DNA of 64,000 nt from Apostichopus japonicus (taxonomy: Eukaryota; Echinodermata; Holothuroidea; Aspidochirotida; Stichopodidae), in NCBI RefSeq assembly GCF_037975245.1, contig NC_092581.1:816501-880500 (forward strand). The letters run 5' to 3'. The translations under genes were made by a program, and so were the position numbers. Under the pieces are notes generated by a model, which was given only the letters and a program-made list of their open reading frames with translations, made no database searches and had not been told where the DNA came from. Shown piece after piece: positions 32,851-62,095 of this stretch. The number at the start of each line of letters is the position of its first letter. The stretch's first letter is position 1.

Positions 32851-33131
32851 AGCAAAGGCATGGCGCAACTCGGTCTGAAGGACAATCAACCGCTGGTGGA
32901 AAGGCTGGACCGGTACAACGCCAACCAGCCGGAACTGGCCGCCAAGCTCAACTTCACCGCATTCCCACAGGACTTAAAGCCGTCACCGTGCAAACCGCTT
33001 TTCTTTGACATAGTGCTGAACCATATAGAGTTACCCTCCTTGGACGAGAAACTGGAACAGAATAAATCACCCGCGCAGGGGGGGGTTTGGGTGGGTTCCT
33101 GCATGGATGGTGGAGTGGGGGTGAAAAGTAA
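32851..33131 (+). CDS. SRP68: SRP68, last coding exon, frame broken in a G run
   Basis: SRP68 binds SRP72 and helps remodel the signal recognition particle RNA. The exon reads LGLKDNQPLVERLDRYNA and later CKPLFFDIVLNHIELPSLDE with KLEQNK, which is strongly conserved SRP68 C-terminus. An upstream AG (32830) is an alternative acceptor that would add SNEPSISKG but does not fit the phase of the exon at 31566-31648. After KSPAQ the frame meets eight Gs (33078-33085). As written the frame runs on into unrelated sequence to 33459. One base further, the other frame reads GLGGFLHGWWSGGEK and stops at 33129-33131, matching the short glycine-rich family ending. Confidence 0.85.
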
Positions 33132-34984
33132 CTCTAGATTTGCCAAGATGTCGGAAAAAGGATCAAAAGATTGCGTCTCCGGGATCAAATGCGATCCCCA
33201 GTGGGAATGTCAGCAGGCGAATAGGAGTGATATCCTTTACCAACCCTGTTATTTTTTCTTTTTTTTCTCTCTTCTTTGGTCTTGGTTGTTACAGTATGTA
33301 TGTGTTGGCATTATTGCATGTATTGCATGTGGTTGTTCCGGGTACATTCAGGTGAGGCACCTACAGATTGATATATCACATTTCATAAACATCCACCATA
33401 AGACCACAGGAATGACACATGGGCTAGTCCAGGTTATTTGGAACTTCAAATCGGTGTAAATCCTTCACCCTTAATCTGCGTCCGTGAGGTCTTTTGTATA
33501 GATAAGCCGGTAGTATTTGGGAGGGCTCTCACTCTTCTCCTGCATGTGCTGTCATCATCTTTTATTTAAGTTTTATTCGATTTTATTTGTTTTTTTAGTA
33601 GAGAAAACTACACCTTGTTGCAATGCAAACACAAATATGGGGGAAGGACAAAAAGAATAACACTCACTTTTTTAACATGGCTTGGCCCAAAAAAATTGAA
33701 GAATATTCAAAATGGGGATTGGAATTTTATATATTTTGGATTTGGTGTTTGTGTGTTTATCTCGTTTAGAGAAAAAGAAGGAAAAAACAGCATCTTTATT
33801 TGATGGGGCCTTAAGGTTTTAAAACTGGTTTTTGGTTGTTGATTTCTTGGTCTACAAACATTGTGGTGCTTGACTGACTGACACTTTATGGGGAGATGTT
33901 AAGGTGACTGAATTTGATATTGGCAGGAGTTATGGATGGTAGTTGGAAGTACCAGGGGTGGGGGGGGGGGGGGTTGGTGAGGCGAAGGATCGAGAAGGAG
34001 AAATGAAAGTGTTTAAAGTGAAGAGGGAGAATCTTTGAATTGAATTTTCAGTTTGCAGTAGCACAGGTTTACTGATAAGGCTATAATTAAAGAAACTTTC
34101 AATATTGCACTCTTCGTGTATATAATTTGGGGTGTGGTAGTCAGAGTGGGGGGGGGGGGGTGTGATTGAGACGGCAATGAAAGGGGAGCAACCTTTCCAC
34201 ATTTATGTTGTTTGTGCTATGGTAGTATCGTTTCCTTTTTCAAACTGGAAAGCAAATGTAAAAAAAAAAAAATGTAAAAAAGTTATCTAAAACTAATTCA
34301 AAATCAGATTTAGTTAATTATGAAGGTTAAAGAAAATGATATCGATGGTAGCAGGGGTGCCATGGTATTATTGTAAACTGAATCATCAATCATCCATGGA
34401 AGGCCACCTCCTTTTTATTGGGAACTTGTTGTCAAGCAGACCTATAGATTCAAGCCCTGTCTGGCTAAAGTAAGATGGGGTTATTATTTTTATCTAGGAG
34501 AAATCCATTCTTTTTCCCCTCATGTGAAAATGGTCTTCCAAATGTTTAAAAAAAAAATGTCCAAAAAGAATGTACCGGTGTGAATTGGATAGCCACCTGG
34601 TGTGGAGTAAAAAGGCCATAGGCTTATCCCATATGTACATGTGACTGCTTAGCATCATTAAATAACTGCCCTCCAGGCTGATATTATAAATAATAGAAAC
34701 ATTATAAAAAATAAGTCTGTTGTCACCCAACCATCTCAATAGTAGATGCAGGTATCACTAAGAATGTTTATGAAATATGTATTGCATGTTTTGATTAGTA
34801 TTTGCATAATAATTTGATAAGGGATAACCTGTGTCTGGACAGGTAGTTGAAGGGTATTAACATTGGTGGGAGGGATGAAGGTATATCCTGTCTATGAACT
34901 GATTTGTCATTAAAAAATAAAGAAGTTATTTCCAAGTATCACCTTTTTTTCCTTTTTTTTCCCTTTTACTTAAGTATTGTAAAA
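33132..34984 (+). other. Probable SRP68 3' UTR and downstream DNA
   Basis: No gene is recognised. AATAAA at 34916-34921 could be the poly(A) signal, though that would give a long UTR. Two G runs of 12 or more lie near 33957 and 34146. Confidence 0.4.
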
Positions 34985-35072
34985 GGAAAAGCAGAGGTTG
35001 AGTTTGAGCCAGGGACCTTGAGATGCAAAAGCAAAGTCTTTACCACTAAACCATTAGGTGGGCTCTGGTTTC
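34985..35072 (-). repeat. tRNA-like sequence
   Basis: On the minus strand the sequence has TGGTTTAGTGGTAAAGAC, like a D-arm/A box, and GGTCCCTGGCTCAAACTC, like a T-arm/B box. It does not fold into a full acceptor stem by eye, so it is a relic or SINE head and not a tRNA gene. Confidence 0.5.
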
Positions 35073-35173
35073 AAAAGCTTTACAAATATTTAAAGATCCT
35101 GCTGTTTGGACTTAGTCGTTTTCTAAAACATTTTCTCCACTACTCCTCCTCCCCCAACTACCGATTAGCTAGT

Positions 35174-35300
35174 CAGGGGGGAGGGGTGGCGGCGAACTCC
35201 ACTTGTCCGCGCGTGAACCTTGTCAGGGGGAGGGGTGGCGGCGAACTCCACTTGTCCGCGCCTTTACCTTGTCAGGGGGAGGGGGCGGCGACCTCACCCT
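35174..35300. repeat. 54-bp G-rich tandem repeat
   Basis: About two and a half copies of a unit containing ttgtcagggggaggggtggc and gaactccacttgtccgcgc. Confidence 0.75.
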
Positions 35301-35559
35301 GTCCTCACCTTCACCCCCTCTCACCTTCTCACCTTCTCACCTCTCCTTGTCCACCTGTCAGGAGGAGGGGGACCGCCCGCCTTCGGGATTCACCTTATCC
35401 ACTTGTCAGAACTCCTTTTGCAAATACTCACCTGGGACTTGAACCGATGCAATCCAAACCAATCGCTTACTGAACGATGGAATAACCAATTACACCATTT
35501 CGGTTCCCTCTGGAAAAACTTCGTTTCTTATATTTATACTTCCACTCCCTCCAGAGGGT

Positions 35560-36320
35560 AGAAAAGTAAAAGGCTCTGTCTGGGAATCGAACCGGAGACA
35601 TGGAGTTTGTCTGTGTCTCTCCAGTCCAGAGCACTACCAACTGCGCCACTTGAACTGTTGAGAATTAATGCTCGTTTCTAATATTTAAACTTCAGAGTCC
35701 AGAATGGAATCAGTAAAAGAGCAAAATATAAAATGCTCTGTCTGGGGTTCGAACCGGAGACATGGAGTTTGTCTGTCTCTCCAGTCCAGAGCACTACCAA
35801 CTGCGCCACTAGAACTGTTGAGAATTAATGCTCGTTTCTAATATTTAAACTTCAGAGTCCAGAATGGAATCAGTAAAAGAACAGAAAATCAAAATGCTCT
35901 GTCTGGGAATCGAACCGGAGACATTGAGTTTGTCTGTCTCTCTCCAGTCCAGAGCACTACCAACTGCGCCACTAGAACTGTTGAGAATTAATGCTCGTTT
36001 CTAATATTTAAACTTCAGAGTCCAGAATGGAATCAGTAAAAAGAGCAAAAAATCAAAATGCTCTGTCTGGGGATCGAACCTGAGACATGGAGTTTGTGTG
36101 TCTCTCTCCAGTCCAGAGCACTACCAACTGCGCCACTAGAACTGTTGAGAATTAATGCTCGTTTCTAATATTTAAACTTCAGAGTCCAGAATGAAATCAG
36201 TAAAAAGAGCAAAAAATCAAAATGCTCTGTCTGGGGATCGAACCGGAGACCTGGAGTTTGCGTGTCTCTCTCCAGTCAAGAGCACTACCAACTGCGCCAC
36301 TAGAACTGTTGAAGTTAATG
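35560..36320 (-). repeat. Tandem array of five tRNA-like cassettes
   Basis: Five copies with a period of about 164 bp (cassettes near 35570-35650, 35735-35810, 35894-35973, 36059-36138 and 36221-36302). Each minus-strand cassette has an A box (GGCGCAGTTGGTAGTGC), a variable middle, a B box (GGTTCGATTCC or GGTTCGAACCC) and a TTTT-type terminator shortly after, joined by an AT-rich spacer (gttgagaattaatgctcg). The acceptor-stem ends do not pair, so these are Pol III-type SINE heads or degenerate tRNA relics amplified in tandem. Confidence 0.8.
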
Positions 36321-37084
36321 CTTGTTTCTAATATTTAATCTTCACAACATTAGGAGGCAAATAAAAAGAACATCAAGTGCATACTTGTGTTTGAACTCAA
36401 GACAAGGAGTTTGTCTCATTTTTTCTCAGTTTATTGACAATTTCTTTGTACAAAACAATATTAAATATGCAATATTATACAACGTAACAACTGCGCCACA
36501 GAAACTGTTAATTGAGAGATATGATAAGTGATATGATAAGTATTATTTTCTTTCAGTTAAATGACAATGTCATTGTACAAAACAGTGATGAATATACAAA
36601 TTATACTATATATACATATTCATATGTACTTATAGACAACGTTTATATAGCTTGGAAAATGGAAAACCAAATTTAATGTGATTTTTTTTTTCTGAATAGA
36701 CACCACACAGTTTTCTTCCTTTAAGTCTATTTTCAAATTCATTGCAGAATTTTTTTACATAAATATACAAATTCTACAAAATATACAATATTAACAGCTT
36801 GGAAATAACCAGAAAAGCAACTTTGACATTATGTTACATATCATTAGCAACACATATAGCCTACACACAACTAGAACGTTACATCAGCAGTTGCCCGAAT
36901 TGTTTACAATTGAAAATGTATTTGATATGGAGGATAGACAACTTCAGCGGGTCATAACCAACTACAAGCTTGCCGAAGAATAAAATCTTCTCTTAAGCAG
37001 ATAACCTGTCTTCCAAAAAATGTCTGTGAGCAATCTACAAGGAAATTGAGGTCACATGACAGGACCAGAATTAATGTTCAATTG
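36321..37084. other. AT-rich non-coding DNA
   Basis: One more decayed cassette may lie at 36360-36510, ending in aactgcgccac. Otherwise nothing is recognised. Confidence 0.4.
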
Positions 37085-38170
37085 TTTAATCCTGAATATT
37101 GCAAACGGTACAGATCGGGGAAGCCGCCTTGTTCATTAAATGTAAAAGGCTGATTGGTTACTAAGATGTGGTGTTGTAGAAACCTGAACTGGAAATATTG
37201 GATTTTAGCTTCAGAAAGCGTACGGGAAGGAATCTTAAATATAGTTAACCAATCGTTCTGTGAGAATTTAAAAGTTAAGCTCCACTTAGCGCAGGCTTTT
37301 GGTGGAAGTTAAATAGAGTCAATAAGGTGAGTGTAGACTAATTGCAACAATTAAGACATGCGAGACATAAAGATTGAAACGGTGATCTTGCTGGTCCCTG
37401 ACATCGTTTACAAAACTGAGGGAATCCTTCCAATTTCTTAGGATTGCAGAAAGGATCCCATAAAAACGAGTGGAGGGCTACCTTAAAAGCTTAAATTTGG
37501 TCAGAAGAGCTTTAAAGGACAATTGCTTCCCATCTGGCAAAAACATATTCCTAACAAACAGTAAACCGGCGTCGTAAAAGATTTTTGTCATAAACAATGG
37601 TATTATCAATTCTAATAAAATTATTGGGATTTGCTCACCCAATTGTTCCGAAGGTTTCTTAAAGGTAGCTAAGCTTACTCCAAACCATACAAATTTGTCC
37701 AATGAAGGTATTTTTAAAAACAGGAAATATCCTGGTCATGAAAATTACAATTAAAAAGCAACTCTTTACCGGACGGCGACAGAGAGGAATGAAAAAAAAG
37801 AGCTTCCAATACCCCGTGTTGGCATTATTACAATAACGCTTGACCCAAGAGGTTTTGAGAGCAACAACAAAGCTGTGAACATATATTATTTTAAACCCCC
37901 CTTTTCAATGGGGTTAAACATAGTAAGTATCCTTACTTTATCAGTTTTCCCGTTCCAAATAAAATCAAAAATAGTACTTTGGATCTTATTAATAAAATCA
38001 TTTGGAGGGCTAGGCAGAACCTGAAAAGGGAAAACGAGTTGGCTGATTGCTTCACGATTGTGTTTCTACCAATAGGTGTGAGATCACGCCCATTCCAAAC
38101 TCTAAGCTGGTGCTTCAGCCTAGATGAGCTCTTCCACCCTCTTGACCCCCCCCCCCCTACCAAGTCTACC
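37085..38170 (-). pseudogene. L1/Tx1-like LINE ORF2 C-terminal relic
   Basis: Frame-broken minus-strand reading shows DFIWNGKTDKVR near 37930, LKTSWVKRY near 37830, YWKLFF, and LPDGKQLSFKALLTKFKLL (37480-37550). This is the pattern of the region after the reverse transcriptase in L1-group ORF2 proteins. Length and phrasing fit, but the frame has many breaks. Confidence 0.55.
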
Positions 38171-38399
38171 CAACCCCCAAGTCCACACCTTCATGATGTT
38201 TAACCGTTCTCTTGTACCTCCATCTGGTTTTACGTCACTGATCGACATGTATATCCCGTCGACTCCAAATATTTGGAATTTTAATTCCCTTTTCCCAATG
38301 TGTCCCAACCAACTTTCGGTGGATAGACCACCCCCCCTCCTCTTCCATGGTACGCCATTTGACGCAAGAATAACACACCCTCAATGCAACTTATAGCTA

Positions 38400-39500
38400 A
38401 TGGACACTCTCGTGTTATGATTATAGTCCCCAAATGAGCCCATATCCAGCGCCACAATAAAAAAAAATGTTCTAATAAAAATACAAAAATCTTAGTAAAT
38501 GCCCACCACATTATTTTTGGAAGCACTAAAATATCTGAAAAAAAGACAAATCTCTCTTAGAAATTTGTGATAAATACAAGTTAACGATAATTAACCAAAA
38601 TACCAAAACTAGGATAAACCCAATAAACAATATTACAGAACTACTTGACTACCCATATAACCTCAAATCACCTCGCAACTAAAACACATTCGATACAAAT
38701 CCTAGAAGATAACTAAATCAGTGACCATTTCCACTCGTTTTTGAGCTAGACATAAACCTCAACCGCATACCAAATAACGAATTGACGTATCATTACAATA
38801 AAACAGACTCCCCAAATACAACAACCAAAACAACGAGCTAAATTACATCGACAATTACTGTGACAGCGTTGCCCATCATATCTTCAATATTTTCAAAAGA
38901 CACTGTCTCTTATAAACAAAACAGAAAACGAAAACTAAATGAGAATATCCTTACACTTATGAAACTCAGACGTAGAACTTATTCAATATCTTCGATGGCC
39001 CTTCATACGATATCAGCTGTAAACACGAAATAAAACGTACAATTATCAGTAATGCAACCAGCTTTAACCCCAACCCCTTAGGATGTCTCAACGAAAACAT
39101 CCCTCTACTCAAAAAAATAGATATAAACAATTGGTATAGTGCCACTAAAAAATGCATCGATCCCTGGTCTTGACAACATAAATGACCAAATGCTTAAAAA
39201 CTCCCCTCCGATATTCTTTAACTCTCATATTTTCCCACTATTTAACGAACTCCTTAGACTGGGTTATTTTCCAACCCCATGGAAATCCGCGAAAAAAATT
39301 TTAATACCGAAACTAAGTAAAGACCGCAACAAAATTCAAAACTATCGATCAATTAGTCTCCTCCCAGCCTTAGGTAAGATTTTCGAAAGAATTAAAGGTA
39401 ACCGCACCAGAACCCACCTAGAGCAAATTAATCACCTTTCCCCGTATCAATCGGGCTAATTCCGCGCACACAAATCTACAATAAACCAAACCTTCTGCTC
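38400..39500 (+). pseudogene. Second Jockey/I-like LINE fragment
   Basis: This is a shorter copy of the segment 28170-29580 of the LINE above, beginning at tatagtccccaaatgagccc, with several deletions. An RT part is open at 39139-39459 (LDNINDQMLKNSPP, ILIPKLSKDRNKIQNYRSIS, LLPALGKIFERI). Confidence 0.8.
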
Positions 39501-39639
39501 ATCTTTTAGGCAGAACAAAGGTTTGAGAATCCTTTGCTCGTCCTAAAAGTTTTTCGGGTTTCTATTGTTCCTCTGAAGTTGAAAACTGACCAAAAAAGAG
39601 GCTGTGGAGGGCGCTCGACGCATCTTGCCAGTGCTACGT

Positions 39640-39775
39640 GATTTCAAAGCAGTCAAATCAAACCTTTGTTATTCATAAATGTTTTCAGGTTTTGTGTTGT
39701 TCAGCGGAAGTTGTATACAAAGCGATAGAAGTGTTCAATGTTTTAATCGTAATTTTGTCTTCAAAAATGGAACGG
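39640..39775. repeat. Dispersed repeat shared with 6480-6612
   Basis: The segment from caaagcagtcaaatc to cgtaatttt-gtctt matches the right part of the composite repeat at 6050-6612. Confidence 0.75.
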
Positions 39776-39887
39776 AGGGTAATAAAATACTGCCCGATAA
39801 TGTTGTTTCAACTGGTTGATGTATATTAATAGTTTTCAACCGCGCCGCGAAATGAGCTAAACAGATTCAGGAATCGTTGCCTTGTTC

Positions 39888-40674
39888 ATGGGCGTCAGCA
39901 GGTTTCAGAAAGTGGGGGGGACACTATACTATCTAAGCGGAGCGCCACCATTGGTTGGCGCGTAGCGTACCAGAAAATTTTGGGTACATAAGACCCCCTA
40001 GATCGCAGGAGACGGCCTTCCTGAGTCGTTTTTAGTAACATCAGAACGAGATCTGTGAGGAGAAATTTTGTCTCACAAAACTAAATTCCGACAGAAAGTA
40101 CTGGTAGAAAGATGCCGTTCTGACACCAAGGGAAACGAATTACACAGCGTCCATCTCAAACGAAATATTTTCGGTAGTTTGGTATCATATAATACCCTGC
40201 ATACAGGCAGAATACTGTCTGTAGGGCCTAAAATATATGATATTACCTTCCTGGTGGGGTCTTCGACTTGTTTTCAAGTTGAAATGCGTCGTTTTCTCTG
40301 ATTCACAGTGTAGGGCAAGGGGAATTCCATTTCTGGCGAGAAGGGGTGCTTCCACAAAACACTCTAAAACATCGTTCAAACATCGCACAAACTTTTATCA
40401 GAGGTCTCGGACGAAGCGGGGAGGGTGAATATCGGAGGAAGGGGGATAAAGGGCCAAGCACTGTTCTAATTTCCAGTGCAATTTATTGATAATGATTCTT
40501 AAGTTAGATTCTACTTGAATCAGCTCAGCAATTGTGATAGAAAATCGCGCATATGCATGTGATTTTTTTAATAACTGCTCTGAAAAGTGGGGGGGACAAA
40601 TGATATGATATCCCCTCCACTTTTGAAAGTGGGGGGGACATGTCCCCCCCGTCCCCCACCTGTTGACGCCCATG
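39888..40674. mobile_element. hAT-type non-autonomous element
   Basis: The ends are inverted ATGGGCGTCARCAGG sequences. GCCTTGTTC occurs on both sides (39879-39887 and 40675-40683), an 8-9-bp duplication. Inside are the ctatctaagcg module (near 39930) and paired gtggggggacatgtcccc blocks. No transposase is present. Confidence 0.85.
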
Positions 40675-40739
40675 GCCTTGTTCATTAAATTTCTAATATT
40701 TAAGGTTCATAATGGGATGAAAGAAGTATAAGAACAGAT

Positions 40740-41160
40740 AAAGCAAACTGCCTACACTGGGGTTTGAACCCTTGACATGGAGTTTGTCTTGAAAAGTAAC
40801 CACTGCGCCAATGTAACTGTCGAGAAATAATGCTCGTTTCTAATATTAAAGGTTCATAATGGAAGGAAGAGAGGTATAAGTATAGAAAAAGGTAAACTGC
40901 ATTCACTGGGGTTTGAACCCTAGACAAGGAGTTTGCTCTTTGGGCACAAAGCGCAAACCACTGCACCACTGAACCTGTTGAGAAATAATGCTTGTTTCTA
41001 ATATTTAAAGGTTCACAATGGAAGGAAAGAGGTAAAAGAATAGAAAATGGAAACTGCCTACACTGGGGTTTGAACCCTAGACATTCAGTTTGTCTTGCTC
41101 TTCAGGTACAGACCACTAATGATTAACCACTGCATCACTGTTACTGTTGAGAAATAATGC
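40740..41160 (-). repeat. Tandem array of three tRNA-like cassettes
   Basis: Three copies (about 40757-40812, 40897-40972, 41057-41150), period about 160-175 bp. On the minus strand each has a GTTCAAACCCC-type B box and a TGCGCAGTGGTTA-like A box, with spacers gagaaataatgctcgtttctaat as in the array at 35560-36320. Confidence 0.75.
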
Positions 41161-41209
41161 TCATTTCTAATATTTGAACCTTACAATGTAAGGAGACTTA
41201 AACAAAAAT

Positions 41210-41392
41210 ATGGGAATAGCCAGTTGGCTTTGTGATTCCTTGCCATATACTTTGCTCAAAATTCAAATAAGTGGGGCAATTTTTCCAAGCGAAAAAGTAG
41301 TGACAGTATTGGAAACTCTGGATACGATTTGTAAGGAGAACCAGGAAAGACTTCATCACACCAGGAGTTTCGCTGGACGAGAATGTTATTGA
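41210..41392 (+). CDS. Possible terminal exon of an unidentified gene
   Basis: The frame reads SGAIFPSEKVVTVLETLDTI, CKENQERLHHTRSFAGRECY and stops at 41390-41392. The peptide is helix-like and protein-like in its second half. A weak acceptor might lie at 41225 or 41300. An AATAAA at 42415-42420 could end a roughly 1-kb 3' UTR. No family is recognised. Confidence 0.3.
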   Translation: MGIASWLCDSLPYTLLKIQISGAIFPSEKVVTVLETLDTICKENQERLHHTRSFAGRECY

Positions 41393-41529
41393 TCCTGTGT
41401 TTTGGATTTGTGATAATGGTAACCTTTGTAGTCTTACAGGTGGATGAGTGTGTGTGTGTGTGATTCATTGCTTGTAAATACAATATCTTAAGAAGGGAAA
41501 ATTGGACTAAATTTCATAATTGGTGTGTA

Positions 41530-42010
41530 GGAATACCACATTGAGTAGAAGAACCCTATCATTGTTTTATGGGAGGTCAAAATGTCATTTGGGGTCACCA
41601 GAGGTCAAATTGTGAAAACATATAAACATGATATCTCATGAAGGAAAGCTTGAACTAATCTCATATTTAGTGCGTAGTTGTGACACATTAAGTTCAAGCC
41701 CCTTATTATTTTTGGTGGAGATCAAAGGTCATTTGGCATTACCAGGGGTCAATTGTGGAAATCTTGTTATACTTGGCATGTGCATGAATCATATAGAGAA
41801 GTTTTTTGTTTAACGTGGAGGTTAAAGGTAATCTCAAGATGTCAAACACTGAAAACCTTTTAATCACTAATGTATATCTCAAGTTAGCAAGCATGGAAAT
41901 TGTTAATAAGTGGCATGCGGATTCATTATATTGAAAAGTAAAACTCAATTGCTTTGGTAGAGGTCAAAGGTCATCTGGGTCACCAGCAGTCAAACTCTGG
42001 AAACCATTTG
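41530..42010 (+). repeat. Tandem repeat with DR1-like hexamer pairs
   Basis: About four degenerate units carry ggtcatttggggtcaccag and ggtcaaattgtggaaacc phrases. Each holds a pair of AGGTCA-like hexamers; the pair at 41961-41973 is a perfect direct repeat with one-base spacing, and those at 41574, 41719 and 41818 are close. The units lie in what may be a 3' UTR. Confidence 0.65.
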
Positions 42011-42959
42011 AACATGATAGCGTATCTCATGGTAGAAATCAGGACATTTACATTAAAATAGCTGTTTCTGGTGAATAAGCAGAAGTCTATTGCAATGAAG
42101 TTATCAAAACTTCAATGCACTTTTGCATTCTGGTTAAAAAATAGTGAATACCATAACCTTTCATGTACACCACAGTATAAACCTAATTTATGGTCCAAAT
42201 ATTCATCAGAATACAGCATTTGACATCTCAAATTTCATTTTTATGAAGTTAGGAAAAAGATTCCTTTTGAAGCACCTATATGGCTGTCAGCTTCAATGAC
42301 AAATCCCTGACTTTATAAATTCATGGATCTGCATATGTTGATACTGTAGCTGTGTGGTTCTACTTATTACCTCCAACTGTAACTATTCTGATGTTATTTC
42401 TTTTAAACATGAGAAATAAATTTGAATTGAATCAAAATATTTATCTAATACATGTATCTCAAATAAATCTTAGTCCATTTTGAAGATGTTTTTATCTTCC
42501 AAAAGTGCAGGCAGACTTTGTATTATAATATTTCGAATATATTTAAAAGTTAAATTCCACAAAAAGCATATCAAGATGCAGTTTCTTTTTCACATTTTCT
42601 GTAATATCTTTACTTTGTACATGTATTTATTAAAAATGTACATTCAATTATGGTGTGTACTGTACAATAGAGAATTTAAATTGAAACCATTTTTTACATT
42701 TCATGACTCCATTCCAGGTCCAACCAGGTTCACCCAAATAAAGAAGTACAATGTTGTCTGAAGATTTTCTTCTCCTACAAAAAATGGGTGCATTTAGCCA
42801 GTATTTAGCCTTTGTTGATAATAGTAGTAAAAATCAGAAAACAAATCGATTGATAACACCAGTTCTTTCATGCAATTATGCTATGCTAAGTGCATCTAGT
42901 GGCATACCTAGAATAATTGGCATACCAGGTGGATCCTTCCTTTGTCACCCTGTGCAGGT

Positions 42960-43075
42960 GACGCCACCCTGTGGGAGGGGTCCTCTGCCATCCTGTGGGA
43001 GGGGTCCTCTGCCATCCTGTGGGAGGGGTCCTCTGCCATCCTGTGGGAGGGGTCCTCTGCCCTCTGATGAATTTT
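42960..43075 (+). repeat. 24-bp minisatellite
   Basis: Four copies of a 24-bp unit based on ccatcctgtgggaggggtcc, nearly perfect. The period is a multiple of three, which keeps a spurious frame open. Confidence 0.85.
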
Positions 43076-43239
43076 TGTTTATGTAAGGTGGCATAGATTC
43101 AAAATGGTGTTATCTTTGGCAAAGCTTTAAGCTTCCATAGGGGGGGGGGGCACTTAGTACAGGCCTGGGTGCATCTATACTATGAAAAAGTGTGATAGGT
43201 CTAGGCTAAGAGTCAACGTTCCTTTTGAAAAGTAACTGA

Positions 43240-43245
43240 TTTATT
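43240..43245 (-). terminator. Candidate poly(A) signal of the DCX-EMAP gene
   Basis: AATAAA on the minus strand, about 330 bases after the stop codon of the gene at 43579. Confidence 0.45.
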
Positions 43246-43578
43246 TTCATTAGACAAAAAGACTATTATACCTTTGCACTTGTTTTGATAAGATTAGATA
43301 TATCTAATACAATTGCAAATCTGGCACATCTACTTCTGTGTGGACTTTTTTTGTTATGGGAATCCTTCCCAAGTAGACCAACCTCATGTGACTATTTCTG
43401 CAGCTCTCAATTTGAGAACCTTTCTGACACGCATGAATTACTTTGATTCAATGGAAGATTGTAATTGTAAAGTGCACTGTCAGTGTTAGCAAAAGAATAA
43501 TAATACTATAAAAATCCCGCCGTTTTCCTTCAGTTCTTCAAAATTTCCTTCCTTTCCCTTCTGCTTGAATATTTCTGG

Positions 43579-62095
<18,517 letters not shown>

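Noticed and set aside
32860-33459. SRP68 last exon extending 199 codons
   Set aside because: Everything after the G8 run has no family similarity, while the shifted frame gives the conserved ending; the extension is an artefact of the frame break.
35560-36320. Functional tRNA genes
   Set aside because: A and B boxes are present but acceptor stems do not pair and no clear anticodon arm is visible, so they are annotated as tRNA-like repeats.
42960-43075. Short spaced repeats resembling a CRISPR array
   Set aside because: The 24-bp units are directly adjacent with no unique spacers, and the genome is eukaryotic.
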